Of a DNA stretch of 64,000 nucleotides, positions 57,967 through 64,000 are shown piece after piece. The DNA is taken from positions 124,001 to 188,000 of the forward strand of contig NZ_FZNR01000011.1 of assembly GCF_900188005.1 (NCBI RefSeq), read 5' to 3'. The first letter of the stretch is position 1. Each line of letters begins with the position of its first letter. The position numbers and the translations under genes are program-made. This DNA is from Actinoplanes regularis (GTDB lineage Bacteria; Actinomycetota; Actinomycetes; Mycobacteriales; Micromonosporaceae). The notes beneath the pieces were generated by a model. It was not told the DNA's origin, searched no databases, and was given only the letters and a program-made list of their open reading frames with translations.

Positions 57967-59266
57967 TTACCCCGCTGCACGGCTCTCGGCGGCGGCCGCC
58001 CACTCCGCGTCCGCGGCCTCCTTGAGCGCCGCCCCGTGCTCGCCGTCGTAGCGGACGAACTTGGGCAGCGCCGCGGCCAGGGCCAGGCTGCCGGCCACGC
58101 AGAGCACGCCGCCCACCCAGATCGAGCCACCGATGCCGAGCGACGTGCGGGCCATCATCCCCGAGCGGAGCTGGCCGAGCAGCGGGCCGGTGGTGTACGA
58201 GAGCATCTCGATGCCGCCCAGCCGGCCGCGCAGGTGGTCGGGGATGGTCTGGTTCCAGATGATCATGCGGAACAGGCCGGAGACCATGTCCGCGGCGCCC
58301 GCGAAGGCCAGGCAGAACAGGGTGAACCAGAGCCAGTGGGAGAGGCCGACACCGACGATGCCGACACCCCAGAGCGCGGCCGCGATGATCACCATCAGGC
58401 CGTGCCGGTGCACCCGCTGGGTCCAGCCGGAGCCGAGCGTGGCCAGCATCGAGCCGATCGCCGGGGCGGCGTAGAGCAGGCCGAGGACCTGCGGGCCGCC
58501 GAGCCGGTCGGCCAGGAATGGGTAGAGCGCGGACGGCATGGCGAAGAACATCGCGTTGATGTCGACCAGGTAGGTGCCGAGCAGTTCGGGCCGCGACCGG
58601 GCGTACTTCAGGCCGGTGACCACGCTGTCCAGGGACGGGCGGTCGGCGGCCGGGGGCGGCGGCACGGCCTTGATCAGGGTGAGGCAGATCAGCGAGGCCG
58701 CGAAGGTGAGCAGGTCGAACGTGTAGACCCAGGCCAGGTTGAGCGACGCGATCAGGATGCCGGCCAGCGACGGGCCGATCAGCTGGGAGAACTGCATGCT
58801 CAGCGAGTGCAGCGCCATCGCGGCCGGCAGTTCGTCGGGTTTCACCAGCCGGGGCAGCATCGCGCTCATGGCCGGGCGTTGCAGACCGGCCACCGCCGCG
58901 GTGAGGAACGCGCAGACGTAGAGCAGCCAGAGGTGCGGCTCGTCGGAGAGCGAGTTGAACAGGAGCAGGCCGCAGATCAACGCGAGCGCCGCCTCGCTGC
59001 CCCGGACCAGCAGCCGCCGGTCGAGGTAGTCGGCGAGGGCGCCCCCCGACGAACGCCATGATCAGGATCGGGAGCAGCTCGCAGACCCCGATCAGGCCGA
59101 CCATCAGCGGGTCGTCCGTCAGCTCCTTCACCTGGTACGGAATGGTGATGTAGCTGATGAACGACCCGAAACTGGTCACCGTGCCGCTGACGAAGAGGAG
59201 CCGGAAGTCCCGGGAGGTGCGTAACGGGGTCAGGTCCACGCTCAGTCTGCGTTTGCGGTCGGCCAC
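57967..59266 (-). pseudogene. MFS transporter with a frameshift in a C6 run
   Basis: Two overlapping frames together give a complete MFS protein of about 433 residues (MADRKRRLSVDLTPLRTSRD, then after the shift LALICGLLLFNSLSDEPH, ending AEWAAAAESRAAG). The reading frame changes at a run of six C (59042-59047): removing one base restores AFVGGALADYLDRRLLVRG. The rest is intact and well biased, so this could be a recent inactivation, a phase-variable tract or a sequencing error. The family resembles multidrug or siderophore exporters (EntS-like). Confidence 0.82.
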
Positions 59267-59323
59267 GAGAGGCCATCCTGCCTGGGGAAACGACTTCCCG
59301 CACCGCGATTTACGCCATATCCG

Positions 59324-59812
59324 TCACTTCATGACCAGTCGGCCCGTCGATTCGAAGGTCTTCAGGTCGGCGAGCGCCTCGTCGATCACGAACGACTTCT
59401 GGCCGGGCAGCGCGTCCAGCGGGAAGAAGCCGGCGTCCACGCTCTCCTCGGTCTCCCGGAGCAGCTCGCCCTCCCAGGTGTGCACCAGGAACGTCATCAG
59501 CACCTGCTGGTACGTGTGCCCGTAGTCGTTGGTGTACGTGTACGCGGTGTAGAACGCGTACGGCGTGAGCGAGGTGGCCCGCAGCCCGGTCTCCTCCCAC
59601 AGCTCGCGGACCGCGCACTCCTCCATGGTCTCGCCGAGCTCCATCGCCCCGGCCGGAATGGCCCAGCGGCGGTTGTCCGACCGCTGGATCAGCAGCAACC
59701 GGTTCTCCTCGTCGAGCACCACGGTGCGTGCGCCGACGAAGAAGATCGTGTCTGTGTCGCCGACACTCGCGCGCACCTTGCCCAGGTACGACTCGGCCCA
59801 TGTCAATGCCAC
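59324..59812 (-). CDS. NUDIX hydrolase
   Basis: A 162-residue pyrophosphohydrolase. The Nudix box GAMELGETMEECAVRELWEETGL matches Gx5Ex7REUxEExGU. The N-terminal ALTWAESYLGKVRASVGD and LLLIQRSDNRRWAIPAG are typical of a broad NUDIX group; the substrate is unknown. GTG 59812 fits relatives. It is next to Ku on the same strand, 28 bp from the Ku stop. Confidence 0.92.
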   Translation of the reverse strand: MALTWAESYLGKVRASVGDTDTIFFVGARTVVLDEENRLLLIQRSDNRRWAIPAGAMELGETMEECAVRELWEETGLRATSLTPYAFYTAYTYTNDYGHTYQQVLMTFLVHTWEGELLRETEESVDAGFFPLDALPGQKSFVIDEALADLKTFESTGRLVMK

Positions 59813-59840
59813 TGAACCCACCCCATGGGGGAGAGCCTAC

Positions 59841-60755
59841 TTATGCGGACTTCTTCGTGGCTTTGGCCGGGCGTGGTGTGGCGGCCTTCTTTGCTGCCGT
59901 CGTACTTTTCGCGGCTTTTTTCGCAGGGGTGGCTTTCTTCACGGCCTTTTTGGCCGGCTTCTCCGGCTCCGCCTCGCCCCGGGCCTTTTTTGCCCGCTCG
60001 ACCGAGGCCTTGAGCGCCGCCATCAGATCGATCGCCGCCGGCGCGGCCTCCTCCGGCTCCTCGGGCTGGACGACCTCGCGCCCCTCCACCTTGGCGTCGA
60101 TGACCTCCTGCAACGCCGACCGGTAGTTGTCGGTGAACTCGTCCGGCTGGAAGTCGCCGGCCATCGAGTCGATCAGCGAGCTCGCCATGGCCAGTTCGGC
60201 GGGCCGGGTCTCGATCTCGTCGTCGAGGAAGCCGAACTCGGGGGCACGCACCTCGTCCGGCCAGAGCATGGTGTTGAGCACCAGCACGTCGTCACGGACC
60301 CGCAGGGTGGCGAGCTGCTCCCGCTGCCGGATGGCGATCTTGACGATGGCCACCCGGTCGGCGTCGCGCAGGGCGTCGCGCAGCAGCACGTACGGCTTCG
60401 CCGCCTGCCCTTCGGGCTCCAGGTAATACGCTTTCGCGAAAAGCATCGGGTCAATCTGCTCGGCCGGAACGAATTCCAGCACGTCAATGGCGCGGGACGT
60501 ACTCAACGGAAGATCGGCGAAGTCCTCGTCCGTCAAGATCACCATTTCTCCGCCGCCGATGTCATACCCTTTGGCGATATCGTCATAACTGACCGCCTCG
60601 CCGTCTATCGCGCAGGTGCGCTGGTACTTGATCCGGCCCCCGTCGGTGCGATGGACCTGGTGGAAGCGGATGTCCTTCTCCTCGGTCGCCGAGTAGAGCT
60701 TGACGGCGATCGACACCAGACCGAACGAGACCGCACCTTTCCAGATCGCTCGCAT
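59841..60755 (-). CDS. ku: Ku protein (non-homologous end joining)
   Basis: A 304-residue bacterial Ku that would form a homodimeric ring on DNA ends. RAIWKGAVSFGLVSIAVKLYS, IRFHQVHRTDGGRIKYQR, DDIAKGYDIGGGEMVILTDED and YYLEPEGQAAKPYVLLRDAL are family segments. The C-terminal 55 residues are a Lys/Ala tail (AKKAVKKATPAKKAAK) that probably binds DNA. GGAG lies 6 nt before ATG 60755. It is divergent from the ligase gene across 93 bp. Confidence 0.96.
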   Translation of the reverse strand: MRAIWKGAVSFGLVSIAVKLYSATEEKDIRFHQVHRTDGGRIKYQRTCAIDGEAVSYDDIAKGYDIGGGEMVILTDEDFADLPLSTSRAIDVLEFVPAEQIDPMLFAKAYYLEPEGQAAKPYVLLRDALRDADRVAIVKIAIRQREQLATLRVRDDVLVLNTMLWPDEVRAPEFGFLDDEIETRPAELAMASSLIDSMAGDFQPDEFTDNYRSALQEVIDAKVEGREVVQPEEPEEAAPAAIDLMAALKASVERAKKARGEAEPEKPAKKAVKKATPAKKAAKSTTAAKKAATPRPAKATKKSA

Positions 60756-60836
60756 GATCGTCTCCAAACCCCGTCGTCACGGCACTCGATCAGGATGGCA
60801 TTACTGGGACGCCTGCGTAAGGTGAATGCTTTTGCC

Positions 60837-60842
60837 TATGGT
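60837..60842 (+). promoter_or_regulatory. -10 element, leaderless start of the ligase gene
   Basis: TATGGT is followed by GATCGG and GTG 60849. Confidence 0.6.
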
Positions 60843-60848
60843 GATCGG

Positions 60849-61787
60849 GTGACGGGATCACCGCTGTCCCCGATGCTCGCGACCGCGGGCGAGCTTCCCG
60901 TGGGCGGGGAGTGGAGTTACGAGTTCAAGTGGGACGGGGTGCGGGTCCTCTCCCTGTTCAGCGGCGAGTCGCCGGAGCTGTTCGCCCGGTCCGGGGCGGT
61001 GGTGACCGCGGCGTACCCGGAGATCGCCGACCTGCACCTCCCGGAGGGCACCCTGCTCGACGGCGAGATGGTCTGCTTCGACGCGGCCGGCCGGCCGTCG
61101 TTCACCGCCCTCGCCGAGCGGATGCACGTCCGCGACCGCAACCGCGCGGCCCGGCTGGCCGCCTCCGTGCCGGCCACCTACCTGATCTTCGACCTGCTCT
61201 TCCTCGACGGCATGGACTACACCGGCCTGCCCTACCTGGCCCGCCGCGAGCGGCTGGAGGAGCTGAACGTGGCCGGCCCGCGCTGGATGGTGCCGCCGTC
61301 GTTCGGCGACGGTGCCGCCACCGCGGCCGCCGCCCGGGAGAACCACCTCGAGGGCGTGATGGCCAAGCGCTCCGACTCGGTCTACCTCCCCGGCCAGCGC
61401 TCCCCGGACTGGATCAAGGTCAAGTTCGATCGGACCGGCGACTACGTGATCGGCGGCTGGCGTCCCGGCGTCCGCAAACTGGGTGGTCTGCTGATCGGCG
61501 TGCCGACCCCGGAGGGTCTGGCCTTCCGCGGCCGGGTGGGCGGCGGGATCGGCGCGGCCGCGGAGAAGGACCTGCTCTCGCGGCTGGCGCCGCTCGCCGC
61601 CAGCGATTCGCCGTTCGCTCCCGGCGCCGTGCCGCGCGAGGATTCCAAGGGCGCCAACTGGGTACGACCCGAGTTGGTCGCCGAGATCCGCTACGGCAAC
61701 CGGACCCCCGATCGCCGGCTCCGTTTCCCACGGTTCCTGCGGTTGCGCGAGGACAAGAAGCCGTCGGAGTGCTCCGACGATGCCTGA
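60849..61787 (+). CDS. ATP-dependent DNA ligase of LigD ligase-domain type
   Basis: A 312-residue stand-alone ligase. The nucleotidyl lysine is in SYEFKWDGVR; EGTLLDGEMVCF, YLIFDLLFLDG, EGVMAKRSDSVYLPGQRS and DWIKVKF are motifs III to V, followed by an OB domain ending near LRFPRFLRLREDK. It seals breaks in end joining with Ku. GTG 60849 is supported by the leaderless hexamer; an in-frame ATG at 60800 is possible. It overlaps the polymerase gene by 8 bp. Confidence 0.93.
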   Translation: MTGSPLSPMLATAGELPVGGEWSYEFKWDGVRVLSLFSGESPELFARSGAVVTAAYPEIADLHLPEGTLLDGEMVCFDAAGRPSFTALAERMHVRDRNRAARLAASVPATYLIFDLLFLDGMDYTGLPYLARRERLEELNVAGPRWMVPPSFGDGAATAAAARENHLEGVMAKRSDSVYLPGQRSPDWIKVKFDRTGDYVIGGWRPGVRKLGGLLIGVPTPEGLAFRGRVGGGIGAAAEKDLLSRLAPLAASDSPFAPGAVPREDSKGANWVRPELVAEIRYGNRTPDRRLRFPRFLRLREDKKPSECSDDA

Positions 61788-62688
61788 CCGGATCGTGGTG
61801 CGCCTGGAGGGCCGTGACCTGGAGCTGTCCAACCTGGACAAGCTGATGTTCCCGGCCGCCGGGTTCACCAAGGGTGAGGTGATCAACTACTACACCCGGA
61901 TCTCTCCGGTGCTGCTGCCGCACCTGCGGGACCGTCCGGTCACCCGGATCCGTTACCCGAACGGTGTCGAGGGCGCCCACTTCTTCGAGAAGAACAAGCC
62001 CGGGGGTACGCCGGACTGGGTGCGCCTGGAGACGCTGCCCGTCCCCGGCTCCACGAAGAGCCGGGAGACCATCGACTTCGTGGTCGTCGACGAGCTGCCC
62101 ACGCTTGTCTGGCTGGCCAATCTCGCGGCGATCGAGCTGCACACCCCGCAGTGGCGGATCGGCGCCGACCCGGACCTGCTCGTCGTCGACCTGGATCCGG
62201 GTGCGCCGGCCGGGCTCAGGGAGTGCTGCGCCGTGGCGGTGCTGCTGCGCGACCGGCTGGCCGAGGACGGGATCACGGCGTACCCGAAGACGTCGGGGAA
62301 GAAGGGGATGCAGCTCTGCTGCCCGATCTCCGGCCGGCAGGACGCGCCGACCGTGTCCGGTTATGCCAGGCGGGTCGCCGAGGAGCTGGCGAGACTGGTG
62401 CCCGGCTCGATCACCGCGAAGATGGCCAAGCAGTTGCGTCCCGGCCGGATCTTCATCGACTGGAGTCAGAACAACGCCGCGAAGACCACGGTCACGCCGT
62501 ACTCGCTGCGTGCCGGCGCCACACCGACCGCGTCGACCCCGCTGACCTGGGCCGAGACCGAAGCGATGGCGACCGGTGAGGCCGAGGCCCGGCAGTTCGG
62601 CGCCGCCGAGGTCCTGGCCCGCGCCGAGCAGCACGGCGATCTGCTCGCGGGACTGCTGGAGGCCGGTCCGGAACTGCCCGTTGGTTGA
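61780..62688 (+). CDS. LigD-type primase-polymerase (end joining)
   Basis: A 302-residue archaeo-eukaryotic primase-like polymerase, the POL part of LigD as a separate protein. LSNLDKLMFPAAGFTKGEVINYY, RYPNGVEGAHFFEKN, LLVVDLDPG (metal-binding aspartates), YPKTSGKKGMQL and FIDWSQNNAAKTTV are characteristic. It fills gaps and adds nucleotides at breaks. No nuclease (PE) domain is encoded in the module. ATG 61780 overlaps the ligase gene. Confidence 0.94.
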   Translation: MPDRIVVRLEGRDLELSNLDKLMFPAAGFTKGEVINYYTRISPVLLPHLRDRPVTRIRYPNGVEGAHFFEKNKPGGTPDWVRLETLPVPGSTKSRETIDFVVVDELPTLVWLANLAAIELHTPQWRIGADPDLLVVDLDPGAPAGLRECCAVAVLLRDRLAEDGITAYPKTSGKKGMQLCCPISGRQDAPTVSGYARRVAEELARLVPGSITAKMAKQLRPGRIFIDWSQNNAAKTTVTPYSLRAGATPTASTPLTWAETEAMATGEAEARQFGAAEVLARAEQHGDLLAGLLEAGPELPVG

Positions 62689-62769
62689 TCGACTTTTGTG
62701 GGACGGTCCCGTATCGTCGCGGCCGCGAGGGCCGGTAAAGGTCCTCACGTTCCAATGGGGGATGCGGCG

Positions 62770-64000
62770 TTGAAAACGTCCCGGGCGGCCGCGATCGCGG
62801 CACTGTCCACTTCTTTGATCCTTGCCACCGGCACGCCGGCCTTCGCCGCCGACGTGCCGGTGGACACCATCGCGCCGGTAGTCGACAACACCGGCCTGAC
62901 CGATGGTCAGTTCGTCACGCGTACCACGGTCCTCGTGCCGACCGTGAGTGACGACAGCGGCGTCGTCAGGCTGGAAACCTACGTCGACGGCGCACACCGG
63001 CGGGTTTTCGGGATCGGCGCGAATGGTCCGCGCGCCACTCTCGACCTCGCTGATCTCACCGACGGAATGATCGTCGATGTCACTGTCCGGGCCTATGACG
63101 CCGCCGGCAACGCCGGCGAGCGGACCACCCGGGTGGTCGCCAACCCGATCGCGCCGACCGGGACGGTTTCACCGCCGCTCGGCACCGAGATGACCAGCGG
63201 GCCGGTCACCGTCTCGCTCGTTGATGTGCCGGACGACCTCGCCAAGGTCAGCATGATCCTGGTCCGTAACAACGAGGAGATCGCGGTTCGCACCGCGGCG
63301 CCGTGGTCCTTCGACTGGATGGCCAAGCCGGGGTCGCAGTTCTACTTCAAGCTCACCGACGTCGCCGGCAACTTCGTGCATCGCGTCCCGGGCTATGTCG
63401 TGGACGATTACGCGCCCGTCGTCTCCGACATCGATTGGTCCCATAACTTTGTCTTGGGCTCGACGACGACCGTGCACGGCAAGATCACCTCTCAGGGCGG
63501 CACCATCGGCGCCGATGCGACGTTGTCGGCGACCGTCTCGGATTCCACGCTGGACCGGATCGAGTGGTGGGTGGACGGTGCGCTGTACTCGACCGGCTCC
63601 TCGACCATCACCTGGAAGGACCGGGTCGGCACTCGGCGGAGCACCACCATCGAGATCCGTGCCACGGACCGGCTCGGCCACGCCACCACGAAGGTGTTCC
63701 CGGTGGTGATCGACCCGGTCGGCCCGGTTATCACCGCGATCACCCCGGGGGACCGTGCGCTGGTGCGCGGGAGCTACTTCGTGACGAATGTCAAGGTGAC
63801 GAACCCCGCCGACCTCGAGTACTCCGAGCTCGTCGGCCTGCCGAACATCGCGAACGCCCCCGGGGGCCTTGCGATCTACCCCGCCAAGGACGGCCCGCTT
63901 TCCTTCACCTGGCGCTTGATAGATCCGCTCGGCAACGAGACGTTCGCGTCGCGGACCGTGATCGTGGACCGGACCAGGCCGACACTGAAGCTGACCAAGG
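62770..64000 (+). CDS. Secreted Ig-like repeat protein (runs off right edge)
   Basis: An open frame from TTG 62770 to the window end (410 codons). The signal peptide is KTSRAAAIAALSTSLILATG...AFAA. The mature part repeats beta-sandwich units marked by DTIAPVVDNTG, VTVRAYDAAGNAGERTT, PIAPTGTVSPP, KLTDVAGNFVH and IEIRATDRLGHATTK, as in bacterial Ig-like domains. GGGGGA lies 8 nt before the TTG; an ATG at 62762 meets a stop at once. A decayed copy lies at 57607-57892 with a matching promoter (GGTCCCGTATCGT). Confidence 0.82.
   Translation, partial: MKTSRAAAIAALSTSLILATGTPAFAADVPVDTIAPVVDNTGLTDGQFVTRTTVLVPTVSDDSGVVRLETYVDGAHRRVFGIGANGPRATLDLADLTDGMIVDVTVRAYDAAGNAGERTTRVVANPIAPTGTVSPPLGTEMTSGPVTVSLVDVPDDLAKVSMILVRNNEEIAVRTAAPWSFDWMAKPGSQFYFKLTDVAGNFVHRVPGYVVDDYAPVVSDIDWSHNFVLGSTTTVHGKITSQGGTIGADATLSATVSDSTLDRIEWWVDGALYSTGSSTITWKDRVGTRRSTTIEIRATDRLGHATTKVFPVVIDPVGPVITAITPGDRALVRGSYFVTNVKVTNPADLEYSELVGLPNIANAPGGLAIYPAKDGPLSFTWRLIDPLGNETFASRTVIVDRTRPTLKLTK

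Overview
The window is GC-rich with strong third-position G/C, many GTG starts and a gene order typical of Micromonosporaceae (Actinoplanes-like; an inference, no rRNA is present). Conserved actinobacterial chromosome forms the backbone: acs, a Tad/Flp pilus operon (ssd-tadA-tadB-small Cys-rich gene-tadC-flp-TadE-TadG-like), a YprA/Hrq1-like helicase, a STAS/anti-sigma pair, the proton-pumping pyrophosphatase, topA, an MFS-thymidylate kinase fusion, holB, a RicT/PSP1 gene, tRNA-Thr, and at the right end a Ku plus split LigD end-joining module.

Region by region. 0-6.2 kb: immune inhibitor A peptidase (partial), acs, a degenerate Fic-like protein, a PH-domain membrane protein, a HAD phosphatase and a STAS protein. 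6.3-11.8 kb: Tad pilus operon with overlapping starts and stops, ending in an 8-copy, about 33-bp minisatellite. 12-15.4 kb: helicase, STAS and HATPase regulators. 15.9-22.8 kb: hppA, a lipoprotein, a hypothetical gene and topA. 22.8-32.1 kb: lactone oxidase/TetR/PLP enzyme, tmk fusion with an apparent ATC start, a secreted SGNH esterase and GH10 xylanase sharing CGAAA-N-TTTCG-type operators on their ribosome binding sites, and holB. 32.3-35.4 kb: YbaB/WXG-like secretion-associated trio and an LPXTG surface protein.

36.2-41.9 kb is a 5.7-kb integrative element. It carries a large serine integrase beside attR, a resolvase, an XRE/PPC pair and small zinc-binding proteins, and it sits inside the PSP1 (RicT) gene. 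It cuts the gene at codon 211 but supplies its own 70-residue replacement 3' end that mimics the lost host tail; the displaced host tail survives beyond the integrase. 44.04-50.06 kb is a second island bounded by a 37-bp duplication of the 3' end of tRNA-Thr. It has no recombinase and carries an XRE-TPR regulator, a flavoprotein, an inositol-monophosphatase-like enzyme and small proteins, one of which is related to a protein of the first element.

50.1-57.6 kb: MFS and geranylgeranyl-reductase-like genes reading apart from overlapping leaderless promoters, then two paralogous XRE/DUF5753 regulators with DUF397 partners and a duplicated hairpin block. 57.6-64 kb: a decayed secreted-protein gene, a frameshifted MFS gene, NUDIX, Ku, ATP-dependent ligase, LigD-type primase-polymerase and the start of a secreted Ig-like protein whose promoter and signal region match the decayed copy. 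At least eleven genes have a TANNNT hexamer 6-8 nt before the start codon, which points to leaderless transcription and decides several starts.
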